Below are positions 41,607-49,574 of a stretch of DNA of 64,000 bases, in pieces. The DNA is from Sideroxydans sp. CL21. Its GTDB lineage: Bacteria > Pseudomonadota > Gammaproteobacteria > Burkholderiales > Gallionellaceae. Both the position numbers and the translations under genes were made by a program. The stretch lies in contig NZ_LR699166.1 in the NCBI RefSeq assembly GCF_902459525.1, positions 473,501 to 537,500 on the forward strand, given 5' to 3'. Each line of letters starts with the position of its first letter. The stretch's first letter is position 1. Under the pieces are notes generated by a model. The model was not told where the DNA came from. It ran no database searches and was given only the letters and a program-made list of their open reading frames with translations.

Positions 41607-43991
41607 ATGAGTGCGCAACGGAAGAAAAAGAAGAAACGGAACTCCCCCAACAAGAAGACAAGCGTCACCTCAAGAGTAATTCAGAATGACACAAAACAGC
41701 TAAGTAAACGGGGGGCTGAGGCATTTAGATTTCTAGCCACGACTGATCCACGTTTCAAGATTGTCTATCTGATCCCTCATCACCCGCAGGAGCTAGGAAG
41801 ATTCAGCCTTTTTGCTTGGTACTCCCCGGGACTGCTCGAAACTGCACCTCTTCTAACGAAGGCCGCCACTCTACCTGCTGATATTCGCGAGATAGTTTCA
41901 AGTCCAGGGAATATCATTTCACACCGCCTAATGCGGCGAATTTGGCCAAGTATTATTCCGATTGAGCTGGATGCACTATTTGAAGCAAAAGACATTCTGA
42001 AAGGACCATTCCGCGTTTTTTTGTCAAATGACGAATCGATAGCCAAAGAAATTGACCGTTTTATTATTCAATCCGGGTGGCCTTGCTTACACGTTTCTTC
42101 GGTTGAGGGGATAGGGCGAACTTCACTTGACGATTTCGACCTGAGGATATTGCTGGACTATTGTCAGCGCGTTGTTTCGACTATGCGCGCAAACCCAGAA
42201 TGGCGCACGTTTGCGGAAACTGCATGGAATGAAATTGGCGACAAATTACCGAGATCGCCGAAAAGGCATCATTTGCGTCGCGGATTGCACAATGTCACCA
42301 CCCCCAACGAACTTGCCCTAGAAACGTTTGGTTGGACACTGCAACAAGCCGAACCAATAAGCAAGGAATTAACTCCCGGGCTACCAAATCCGCAGCGCTA
42401 CGTTGATCGCATATGCCTTAGCGCAAAGGCAGTTCTAGACGCGCGCGCAGGGCTGACAAAAAAATATGACCGTAGCATGATGGACTATCGCTACATTGTT
42501 GCCATTCAAGGCATGTACTGGGGGCACTATAACGAATTGCAGCAGTCAATACTAAAGGCCAAATCTGATGATCGGTTTATTTTCAGTTTTACGTACTTAG
42601 CAGCGGTTAGAGCCACAACATATTTTGATTCTATTACCACGGAGGCGCAAGAAAAGGGCATATTGAATAATGAAATATTCCGCGCACTTCAATCTACGCG
42701 CTCATCTGAGGCACGCGCATTTACCGTCGGCCTAACGGTTTTGGCTTCTGCATCTCTGGCGCCTGTGCTTCGTCTTGAACCTAAGCTAAACCAAGTCCGT
42801 GGGGATCTTAAACAGATTGCCCAATGCGTTAGAGCACACTCACATCATCAATTTGACTGGAAGATGTCTAGATTGACGCGAAAGCTCGGTGAGAAAATGT
42901 TAACGAAGATTGATCCAAAGTTCCTGGCACTATTAGAAAAGCCTGAAGACCACGGGATCATAGAAGGAATCAAGCTTGTAACCGATCTTCCACTTGAGTT
43001 AATGCCAGTAAGGCAGCTACCACTATCCATGCGTTTTGATACATCGAGAGTGACAGCAATGCCAGGAAACCTATATTTGATGAACTGCATTATGCCTCCT
43101 GTAGTCATAACGCTTGATGCATTCCGTGAGATATTGGTTGTTAGATCGTTTGGCCACAATGATCCATTACGCGACATGATCGCAAAAGCTATCGAGGCAC
43201 ACGAGCATGAGCAAACGTCGGCGACGTTAAACGTGAAGATTCGGCTCGTTGACGTCAGTACTGAAGATGAGTTTGTTGATGCGCTAAATAGTTACAGTGG
43301 TGCAATGATGATTTTCGACGGCCATGGCAGTTATAGCGACAATATTGGTGCTGGGACTATCGTAATTGGAGGAAAGGAAATAGACGCATGGCAGCTAAAA
43401 AAACGATGTTCTGTCCCGCCTATTGTTGTCTTTAGTGCGTGTGATACTCAGCCGCTTGACGGAAGTCATAGCTCGGTGGCGACCGCAGCCTTTACGCTTG
43501 GAGCTCGTACTGTTTTGGGAACGATGATGCCAGTTGATGGAAGAAAAGCGGCGATTTTTATAGGCAGGCTACTTCTCCGCATAAGAGAATTTTTGCCCAT
43601 TGCGATAAAGTACCGCCTCAAATTGACGTGGAGAGACGTGATTTCCGGCATGTTGAGAATGACCCATGCAACCGAGGTAATGATGCTGTTGAAGAAGAAC
43701 GGCGGGGCGGCGTATCGGGGCCTAAATTTCGATGATGCCCAACTCGTAGCTAACCGGGAAATTAATGCTAGGAACCCAAAATGGTATGACATGTATCGCA
43801 AGGAACTATCGAGACTCACTCAAATGCCTATCGAAGGTATCGATCATGATATTGCGAAATGGGCATCTATGACAGACGCAATGAAGTACGTCCAGCTCGG
43901 CAATCCAGAGAACATCATTATCTTTGAGGAAGATGCATCCGTGGTTTTTCAGGACGAGGTGGCGGCGCTAGCTTCTAACGCAGCCACTTAA
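41607..43991 (+). CDS. CHAT-domain (caspase-like) protease, isolated
   Basis: This 794-residue protein begins with a lysine-rich tail (QRKKKKKRNS). About 450 residues follow with no recognised domain, partly helical. A C-terminal CHAT domain starts with DLPLELMPVRQLPLSM, then MMIFDGHGSYSD and VVFSACDTQPLDGS. The expected catalytic dyad is His573 and Cys612. CHAT proteases cut protein partners and occur in bacterial immunity (Craspase TPR-CHAT, gasdermin activators). No gasdermin, sensor or nuclease gene is adjacent. The gene is visibly AT-richer than its neighbours, which suggests acquisition. A housekeeping role is not excluded. Confidence 0.85.
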   Translation: MSAQRKKKKKRNSPNKKTSVTSRVIQNDTKQLSKRGAEAFRFLATTDPRFKIVYLIPHHPQELGRFSLFAWYSPGLLETAPLLTKAATLPADIREIVSSPGNIISHRLMRRIWPSIIPIELDALFEAKDILKGPFRVFLSNDESIAKEIDRFIIQSGWPCLHVSSVEGIGRTSLDDFDLRILLDYCQRVVSTMRANPEWRTFAETAWNEIGDKLPRSPKRHHLRRGLHNVTTPNELALETFGWTLQQAEPISKELTPGLPNPQRYVDRICLSAKAVLDARAGLTKKYDRSMMDYRYIVAIQGMYWGHYNELQQSILKAKSDDRFIFSFTYLAAVRATTYFDSITTEAQEKGILNNEIFRALQSTRSSEARAFTVGLTVLASASLAPVLRLEPKLNQVRGDLKQIAQCVRAHSHHQFDWKMSRLTRKLGEKMLTKIDPKFLALLEKPEDHGIIEGIKLVTDLPLELMPVRQLPLSMRFDTSRVTAMPGNLYLMNCIMPPVVITLDAFREILVVRSFGHNDPLRDMIAKAIEAHEHEQTSATLNVKIRLVDVSTEDEFVDALNSYSGAMMIFDGHGSYSDNIGAGTIVIGGKEIDAWQLKKRCSVPPIVVFSACDTQPLDGSHSSVATAAFTLGARTVLGTMMPVDGRKAAIFIGRLLLRIREFLPIAIKYRLKLTWRDVISGMLRMTHATEVMMLLKKNGGAAYRGLNFDDAQLVANREINARNPKWYDMYRKELSRLTQMPIEGIDHDIAKWASMTDAMKYVQLGNPENIIIFEEDASVVFQDEVAALASNAAT

Positions 43992-44151
43992 CTTGGCAAC
44001 AGCCACGTCAGCTAAGCGACTCGTCGCGGACATTACGGCGACTAGCTGAGACTTCCGCTTCGGCCGAGTTTGAGACGTCTAGTATCAACGGGCCAGTAGT
44101 TGGTTGGAAGTAGAAGTCCTCTCATAGTCTCCTCCCGCCGCAAAGCCGCCA

Positions 44152-45357
44152 TCACTTCGACCGGAAGATGATCTCCCTCATGCGCTGCAGTTTCGGCGAT
44201 GCCACCGGCACGGTAAGCATGGTGCTGGCAACCGCCATCAACAGCAGCGCGGTAAAGGTTTCGCTGGTGATGATCTGTTTGTCCAGCAGCACGTTGGCGA
44301 AGATGATCATGATGAGCGCCTTGGTCTGCAGCAGCCAGCCGATGATGGAAGCTTCGCCCGGTTGCCATTTGAGAATTTTTCCGGCGACGTGGGTGCCGAT
44401 CAGCTTTCCCGAGACCGAGGCAAGCAGCAATACGCCCGCGGCGATGAACACGGCCGTGCCGCCCATGGCCCAGTTGGTGCGCAGGCCGGTGCTGAGAAAG
44501 AACACCGGCATGATGACCAGCAGGACGTGATGGCGGAGCATGTCCATTTGCTTCAGGTTGAACCAGTGGCTATCCATGACGGCGCCGGCGAGGAACGCGC
44601 CGACCATGAAGTGCAGCCCCGACCAGTCGGCGCCGAAGCCGCAGACGCCCAGCCAGATCAGGCCGACGTACCAGCGATCATGCTCCTGCAACCTCAGCAT
44701 GAGTTTGCGGAACAGATAACTGGCGATACCGAAGGCCAATAGAAATCCGGCCTGTTTCCCGACGCGTTCCCAATCCATCAGGATCAGCGCGAGCACACCC
44801 CAGATCGCGATGTCGTCCAGGCTCGCGTAGCGCAGGATGCGCTGACCGATCGGCTGGCGCAGGATGTTCAGTTTTTCCAAGAACAGGATAAGGATAGGAA
44901 GCGCAGTGACGGCGCAGGCCATGCCGACGCCTGCGACGAATTGCCAGGTCATGCCCTTGGGGCCGATCCAGCCGTCGTACTTCAACATGCCGATAGCCAC
45001 GATGCTGCCGAACAGCAACGGCGTGCCCAATGCCAGCGCGGCGGTGATGCCGCTCTCTTCGCGATGCTTCCAGGCCTGGCGCAGGTCGAGTTCGATACCC
45101 GCGATCCAGACGAAGAGCATCACCGCCCACCAAGCGATACCGTTCAGCAATTGGATCACCTGCGGCGTAAACACGAAGGTGTAATAGTCGGGGAAGGCAG
45201 CCCCCAGAACGCCGGGGCCGAGCAGGATGCCGGTGATGATCTGCACCACGACCAGCGGCGCGTAGTATTCCGTCTTGCCCACGCGCCAGATCAGGTAGGG
45301 AATGCTGAAGATCAGCGTCATGGCGATCAGGAATATCTCGGTGGTACTCATGTGCAT
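44152..45357 (-). CDS. CPA2-family cation/proton antiporter
   Basis: This 401-residue protein has 11-13 membrane helices and the CPA2 pattern: VVVQIITGILLGPGVLG near the N terminus, the ion-site region LRYASLDDIAIWGVLAL with paired aspartates, and MVGAFLAGAVMD. It should exchange Na+ or K+ for protons. There is no C-terminal RCK/TrkA-N domain, so it is not a full KefB/KefC. Starts at 45357 and 45351 (MSTTEIFL) are both possible. It is convergent with the CHAT gene. Confidence 0.88.
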   Translation of the reverse strand: MHMSTTEIFLIAMTLIFSIPYLIWRVGKTEYYAPLVVVQIITGILLGPGVLGAAFPDYYTFVFTPQVIQLLNGIAWWAVMLFVWIAGIELDLRQAWKHREESGITAALALGTPLLFGSIVAIGMLKYDGWIGPKGMTWQFVAGVGMACAVTALPILILFLEKLNILRQPIGQRILRYASLDDIAIWGVLALILMDWERVGKQAGFLLAFGIASYLFRKLMLRLQEHDRWYVGLIWLGVCGFGADWSGLHFMVGAFLAGAVMDSHWFNLKQMDMLRHHVLLVIMPVFFLSTGLRTNWAMGGTAVFIAAGVLLLASVSGKLIGTHVAGKILKWQPGEASIIGWLLQTKALIMIIFANVLLDKQIITSETFTALLLMAVASTMLTVPVASPKLQRMREIIFRSK

Positions 45358-45383
45358 GATGTTGCCAGCCTGGTGTTATTAAA

Positions 45384-45417
45384 GGGATGTACCGATCAAG
45401 TCAGGTTTTCTCGCTCT
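45384..45417 (+). repeat. Right copy of a 34-base direct repeat
   Basis: It matches 41326-41359 at 28 of 34 positions around CCGATCAAGTC, in the same orientation, and runs into another palindromic repeat 40 bases later. Confidence 0.55.
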
Positions 45418-45455
45418 TCCAAAGGGAGATGGCCGGGGAGGGTTCAACGAGTTAT

Positions 45456-45492
45456 CCCTCACCCTAACCCTCTCCCGGTGGGAGAGGGAACT
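45456..45492. repeat. CCCTCTCCC-type palindromic repeat, non-coding copy
   Basis: The arms CCCTCTCCC and GGGAGAGGG surround a two-base centre, preceded by CCCTCACCCTAA. It is the same sequence type as the two copies that sit inside metG, here in a gap. It shows the element also exists outside genes in this genome. Confidence 0.75.
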
Positions 45493-45717
45493 GAAGCGGT
45501 ACTTTCGTAGATAGATTAAAAGTATGCCATAGGTCCCCGGATCGGGTGTGCCTGCAGAGCGCGGCATTGCCAAGCATAGGGTTGATCGCGGCCATGCCTT
45601 GTCCGGCATGAATGAAAAAGTGATAATGCCGCCCATCGGGGATAAAGCAGCCTCCCCGCTTCAAGACATCCCATCGTCCAAGGCCTGCTCTGAATTTGGA
45701 TATTCCAAGGAGGAGTC

Positions 45718-47079
45718 ATGGACACAGCGCAGCAACAAATTTCGATCGATATGCACCCACCCGAGCCGGTGACGCTGGCACAGGCGTTCCGGTACTGGCT
45801 CAAGCTCGGCCTTATCAGTTTCGGCGGGCCTGCGGGGCAGATCGCCATCATGCATCAGGACCTGGTCGAGCGTAAACGCTGGATATCGGAAAAACGCTTC
45901 CTGCATGCGCTCAACTATTGCATGGTGCTTCCCGGCCCCGAGGCGCAGCAGCTTGCAACCTATATCGGCTGGATGATGCATCGCACCTGGGGCGGCATCA
46001 TCGCCGGGACGCTGTTCGTCCTGCCTTCGCTGTTCATACTCATTGCGCTGTCGTGGTTCTACATAGCCTTCGGTGATGTGCCTCTGGTGGCAGGTTTGTT
46101 TTACGGCATCAAGCCGGCGGTGACCGCCATTGTGTTGCAGGCGACACACCGCATCGGCTCTCGCGCACTCAAGAACAGCCTGTTATGGGCGATTGCGGCG
46201 GCATCCTTCGTGGCGATCTTTGCGCTGAACGTGCCATTCCCGGCCATCATCGCCTGTGCGGCCTTGATTGGTTACGCGGGCGGACGCTTCGCGCCGGACA
46301 AGTTCAAGGTCGGCGGAGGTGGGCATGGCAAGGCCGGAAAATCTTTCGGCCCGGCCTTGATTGACGACATCACGCCGACGCCGGAACATGCAAAATTTCG
46401 CTGGTCCGGATTGGCCAAAGTCGCCGTTGTTGGCGGATTGCTGTGGGTGTTGCCCATGGCGTTGTTGACGGCGAACTACGGCTGGAATCACACGCTGACG
46501 CAGATGGGATGGTTTTTCACCAAAGCGGCATTGCTGACTTTCGGTGGTGCATATGCGGTGTTGCCTTACGTTTACCAGGGCGCGGTCGGACACTACGGCT
46601 GGCTCACGCCGCCGCAGATGATCGACGGCCTGGCGCTAGGCGAGACCACGCCGGGGCCGCTCATCATGGTGGTGTCGTTCGTGGGTTTCATCGGCGGCTA
46701 TGTGCACGCGCTGTTCGGTCCGGATAACCTGTTCCTGGCCGGTGCTGTTGCCGCCACGCTGGTGACCTGGTTCACTTTCCTGCCATCTTTCGTCTTCATA
46801 TTTGCCGGTGGGCCGCTGGTCGAGGCCACGCACGGCGATCTCAAATTCACCGCGCCGCTGACAGCGATCACTGCCGCTGTCGTTGGCGTTATCCTGAATC
46901 TGGCCATGTTTTTTGCCTACCACGTCCTGTGGCCCAAAGGGTTCTCCGGCACTTTCGACTGGATTTCCGCACTGATCGCGCTGGCGGCAGCCATCGCGTT
47001 GCTGCGCTATAAGCGCGGGGTGATGGAAGTCATTGCGGTTTGCGCCGTAATCGGACTCGTTTTGAAAACACTTCTGTGA
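45718..47079 (+). CDS. chrA: Chromate transporter ChrA (long form)
   Basis: This 453-residue protein has two CHR domains, the long-chain ChrA build. The N-terminal half has LKLGLISFGGPAGQIAIMH and MVLPGPEAQQLATYIG. The C-terminal half has AALLTFGGAYAVLPYVYQG and LGETTPGPLIMVVSFVGF. About ten to twelve membrane helices are present. It exports chromate using the proton gradient. AAGGAGG lies six bases before the ATG. No chrB regulator is adjacent, so regulation is not visible. Confidence 0.92.
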   Translation: MDTAQQQISIDMHPPEPVTLAQAFRYWLKLGLISFGGPAGQIAIMHQDLVERKRWISEKRFLHALNYCMVLPGPEAQQLATYIGWMMHRTWGGIIAGTLFVLPSLFILIALSWFYIAFGDVPLVAGLFYGIKPAVTAIVLQATHRIGSRALKNSLLWAIAAASFVAIFALNVPFPAIIACAALIGYAGGRFAPDKFKVGGGGHGKAGKSFGPALIDDITPTPEHAKFRWSGLAKVAVVGGLLWVLPMALLTANYGWNHTLTQMGWFFTKAALLTFGGAYAVLPYVYQGAVGHYGWLTPPQMIDGLALGETTPGPLIMVVSFVGFIGGYVHALFGPDNLFLAGAVAATLVTWFTFLPSFVFIFAGGPLVEATHGDLKFTAPLTAITAAVVGVILNLAMFFAYHVLWPKGFSGTFDWISALIALAAAIALLRYKRGVMEVIAVCAVIGLVLKTLL

Positions 47080-47166
47080 ACCAAGGCAGGTTCCATCCAG
47101 CAGCAGTGGCTGATTTTTTTATTTCGGATGAGACAATGCGATGAGTCTGGATCGATCAGGAAAAAA

Positions 47167-47787
47167 ATGGAAAAAAAGAATAAGGGTAGAAGATTGTACT
47201 GGTGGGCCGGAGTGCTGTTCATCGTCGCGATATTGCCCGTGCGGGCCTGGGGAGAGGGATATTCAATTGATGAATCCGTAGGGGGATGGGAAGGGTTCGC
47301 GTTAGGTTTTGCATCCGGTATTGTTGCCCATGAAGCAGGTCATATTGTTGTCGCAACGAGCAAGGGAGACAGCGTCCGTTATGATGGACTTTCCATCGTT
47401 TATCCGGGAGCCCGGCTTACCCGGTCCGGGCAACTGCAGTTGGCTTCCGCCGGATTCCAGACGCAGTGGGTGCTGTCGGAATTCGTGTTGCGCGACAGAA
47501 ATGGCGATGAGCATATCAAGCCGCCCAGCGATTTCGGCGCCGGGGTTGTGTGTTCATACCTGGGTGTTTCCTTCGCATACCTGACGTTTTTAAAGAACCA
47601 GTACAGCGGCGATGTGTACGGCATGTCTCAGGCAAGCGGCTATTCGCGCGACCGCATTTCTATGATGCTTGCCGTCCCCGCAGTGCTGGATACCTGGCGC
47701 TTATTCGGAAATGATGTGCCGAAATGGGTGCCTGCGCTTTCCGTGCTGAGCAAGGGGATGGGTGCAGCCTGGATATGGAGTTATTGA
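47167..47787 (+). CDS. Membrane protein with HEAGH zinc-protease-like motif
   Basis: This protein of about 206 residues has a lysine/arginine-rich start, an N-terminal hydrophobic segment (YWWAGVLFIVAILPVRAWG, a signal or anchor) and a second hydrophobic stretch carrying GIVAHEAGHIVVATSKG, with His55, Glu56 and His59. HExxH in a membrane segment recalls site-2-type or other zinc metallopeptidases. The third zinc ligand is not obvious and the rest matches no family I know. ATG 47167 has AGGA five bases upstream. It lies about 90 bases after chrA. Confidence 0.6.
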   Translation: MEKKNKGRRLYWWAGVLFIVAILPVRAWGEGYSIDESVGGWEGFALGFASGIVAHEAGHIVVATSKGDSVRYDGLSIVYPGARLTRSGQLQLASAGFQTQWVLSEFVLRDRNGDEHIKPPSDFGAGVVCSYLGVSFAYLTFLKNQYSGDVYGMSQASGYSRDRISMMLAVPAVLDTWRLFGNDVPKWVPALSVLSKGMGAAWIWSY

Positions 47788-47803
47788 GGTTGCGCCTGAC
47801 CGG

Positions 47804-48343
47804 TCATTTCCTGCGGTAAGTCACGAAGTGGAAGTTCAGCGGTTGCGGTGTTATCTGTGAGTTCACCACGCGCAATGTTTCACGCCACGCGTTTTTATCG
47901 AACTCGGGGAAGTATGCATCACCATCGACGTCTTGCTGAATCTCGGTAATGTAAAGCGTGTCCGCCAGCGTGATGGCCTGGCGGTAAAGCTCGGCACCAC
48001 CCACGATGAAAGTCTCATCGTCCCCCGCACAAGCGGCAATCGCCGCTTTCAATGAATGTGCGATCTGGCAGCCCTCGATTTGCAAATCGGAGTTGCGCGT
48101 CACCACTACCGTGGTGCGGCCCGGCAGCGGCTTGCCGATGGAGTCGAATGTCTTGCGGCCCATAATCATGTGGTGGCCCATGGTCAGCGCCTTGAAGTGC
48201 TTCAGGTCTTCAGGGCAGCGCCATGGCAGTGTGTTGTTGATGCCGATGGTACGGTTCTTCGCCATGGCGACAATGATGGAAAGGCGGGATACAGGATTCG
48301 GGATACTGGATTCAGGATTTGGGGAAGAGGCATGCATGGTCAT
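47804..48343 (-). CDS. folA: Dihydrofolate reductase with repeat-derived N-terminal extension
   Basis: This 179-residue protein is a chromosomal DHFR: LSIIVAMAKNRTIGINNTLPW, PEDLKHFKALTMGHHMIMGRK and a C-terminal region with DGDAYFPEFD. It reduces dihydrofolate to tetrahydrofolate. The first about 20 residues (MTMHASSPNPESSIPNPVSR) precede the conserved start, and they are encoded by a palindromic repeat (48286-48320). The start overlaps the stop of the four-helix gene (ATGA), with AAGG upstream. It is the last gene of the thyA operon. Confidence 0.94.
   Translation of the reverse strand: MTMHASSPNPESSIPNPVSRLSIIVAMAKNRTIGINNTLPWRCPEDLKHFKALTMGHHMIMGRKTFDSIGKPLPGRTTVVVTRNSDLQIEGCQIAHSLKAAIAACAGDDETFIVGGAELYRQAITLADTLYITEIQQDVDGDAYFPEFDKNAWRETLRVVNSQITPQPLNFHFVTYRRK
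48286..48320. repeat. GGATAC/GGATTC palindrome arm at the folA 5' end
   Basis: The stretch is made of GGATACAGGATTCGG and GGATACTGGATTCAGG. Its reverse complement resembles 48711-48732, so the two form inverted flanks of the four-helix gene. Related arms occur in lpdA (63383-63485). It is translated in frame as residues about 8-19 of FolA. Confidence 0.7.
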
Positions 48344-48699
48344 TTATCCTTGGTCGCCAGAGACTTTTTAAGTCCATTAAGCATTTTTCCGATTTCGGTG
48401 GTTTTGTTGAGCAAAGCGGATGTCGTGGTCGACGAGATGAATTCCAGTCTTAATGCGATCTGCAATTGAGTTTCCATTTCCATTAATGAACCGTAGGCTA
48501 TCGAGAGATGATTAAGATACGCGCCAGTCGCCTTGCGCCCATGTCCTTCAGCAATATTCGATGGAACGGAAACCGCCGCGCGTCTGATTTGTGAGGAAAG
48601 GCCAAAGCGCTCTTCACTTGGAAAGCTGGAGGTGGTTTGGTAAATTTCCGTCACCAAATCCATCGCCTTTTGCCAAACAATCAACTCCCTGTAGTCCAT
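48340..48699 (-). CDS. Four-helix bundle protein (S23 / 23S rRNA intervening-sequence type)
   Basis: This 119-residue protein starts MDYRELIVWQKAMDLVTEIY and continues with RFGLSSQIRRAAVSVPSNIA and EGHGRKATGAYLNHLSIAYG. This is the signature of the S23/IVP four-helix-bundle family. The function is unknown; members occur in rRNA insertions and as free genes, and they form pentamers in known structures. It has GGGAG four bases before the ATG and overlaps folA by four bases. It sits between thyA and folA, flanked on both sides by the same palindromic repeat. Confidence 0.88.
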   Translation of the reverse strand: MDYRELIVWQKAMDLVTEIYQTTSSFPSEERFGLSSQIRRAAVSVPSNIAEGHGRKATGAYLNHLSIAYGSLMEMETQLQIALRLEFISSTTTSALLNKTTEIGKMLNGLKKSLATKDK

Positions 48700-48710
48700 C
48701 GCACTCCCGC

Positions 48711-48732
48711 CTGAATCCTGTATCCCGTATCC
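48711..48732. repeat. GGATAC/GGATTC palindrome arm between thyA and the four-helix gene
   Basis: CTGAATCCTGTATCCCGTATCC is a short inverted counterpart of the arm at 48286-48320. It begins 12 bases before the four-helix start and ends on the first base of the thyA stop codon. Confidence 0.65.
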
Positions 48733-49526
48733 TAAACAGCTACCGGCGCCTTGATTGCGGGATGCGGGTCGTAGCCATCCAGCGTGAAGTCCTCGAACCT
48801 GAATCCGAAGATGTCTTTCACGTCCGGGTTGATCTTCATGATTGGCAGCGGGCGTGGTTCGCGCGACAGCTGCAGATGTGTCTGTTCCATGTGGTTGGAG
48901 TAGAGGTGCGCGTCGCCGAAAGTGTGCACGAAGTCGCCGTATTTCAGGCCGCACACCTGCGCCATCATCATGGTGAGCAGTGCGTAACTCGCGATGTTGA
49001 ACGGCACGCCGAGGAAGATGTCGGCGCTGCGCTGGTACAGCTGGCAGGACAGCTTGCCGTCCGCCACATAGAACTGGAAGAAGGCATGGCAGGGCGCGAG
49101 CGCCATCTGGTCGAGCTCGGCCACGTTCCAGGCCGAGACGATGATGCGGCGCGAATCCGGATTCCCCTTGATCTGGTCGACCGCGATCTTGATCTGGTCG
49201 ATCACGCGACCGTCTACCGTTTCCCACGAACGCCACTGCTTGCCGTACACCGGTCCGAGGTTTCCGTTCTCGTCCGCCCATTCATCCCAGATGCTGACCC
49301 CGTTGTCCTTGAGGTATTTGGTATTGGTGCTGCCCTGCAAAAACCACAGCAGTTCGTGGATGATGGATTTCAGGTGGCATTTTTTGGTAGTGACCAGCGG
49401 AAAACCCTGTGCCAGGTCGAAGCGCATCTGGTAACCGAACACGCTGGTGGTGCCGGTGCCGGTGCGGTCGGATTTCTGTGTTCCGTGGTCGAGGACGTGC
49501 TGCATCAGGTCTAGGTATTGGCGCAT
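48732..49526 (-). CDS. thyA: Thymidylate synthase
   Basis: This 264-residue protein equals E. coli ThyA in length. The N-terminal phosphate-binding arginine lies in KSDRTGTGT, the catalytic cysteine is Cys146 in [12 protein letters not shown], and the folate-binding end is [21 protein letters not shown]. It methylates dUMP to dTMP with methylene-tetrahydrofolate. FolA, two genes downstream on the same strand, regenerates the cofactor. It is divergent from the M17 aminopeptidase gene, with a 48-base gap. Confidence 0.96.
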   Translation of the reverse strand: MRQYLDLMQHVLDHGTQKSDRTGTGTTSVFGYQMRFDLAQGFPLVTTKKCHLKSIIHELLWFLQGSTNTKYLKDNGVSIWDEWADENGNLGPVYGKQWRSWETVDGRVIDQIKIAVDQIKGNPDSRRIIVSAWNVAELDQMALAPCHAFFQFYVADGKLSCQLYQRSADIFLGVPFNIASYALLTMMMAQVCGLKYGDFVHTFGDAHLYSNHMEQTHLQLSREPRPLPIMKINPDVKDIFGFRFEDFTLDGYDPHPAIKAPVAV

Positions 49527-49537
49527 GGTGGAGCCCG

Positions 49538-49543
49538 TATAAT
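49538..49543 (+). promoter_or_regulatory. Possible -10 element of the aminopeptidase gene
   Basis: A perfect TATAAT lies 31 bases before the ATG, in the 48-base gap with thyA. No matching -35 at good spacing is seen, so this is a position-based guess. Confidence 0.4.
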
Positions 49544-49574
49544 CGCGGCGTTGAATGACTTAATCGAGGATGTA

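Larger units (their letters stand above)
45358..45717. other. Repeat-rich gap between the antiporter and chrA
   Basis: This 360-base divergent gap contains the right copy of the 34-base repeat (45384-45417) and a CCCTCTCCC-type palindrome (45456-45492). The rest, 45500-45717, has no credible gene. The stretch before 45717 has AAGGAGG about six bases before the chrA ATG. Promoters for both neighbours must lie here, but none is evident. Confidence 0.6.

Noticed and set aside
45456-45492. Palindrome read as a terminator of chrA or the antiporter
   Set aside because: No T-run follows, and the same sequence occurs in metG, so a dispersed repeat is the better reading.
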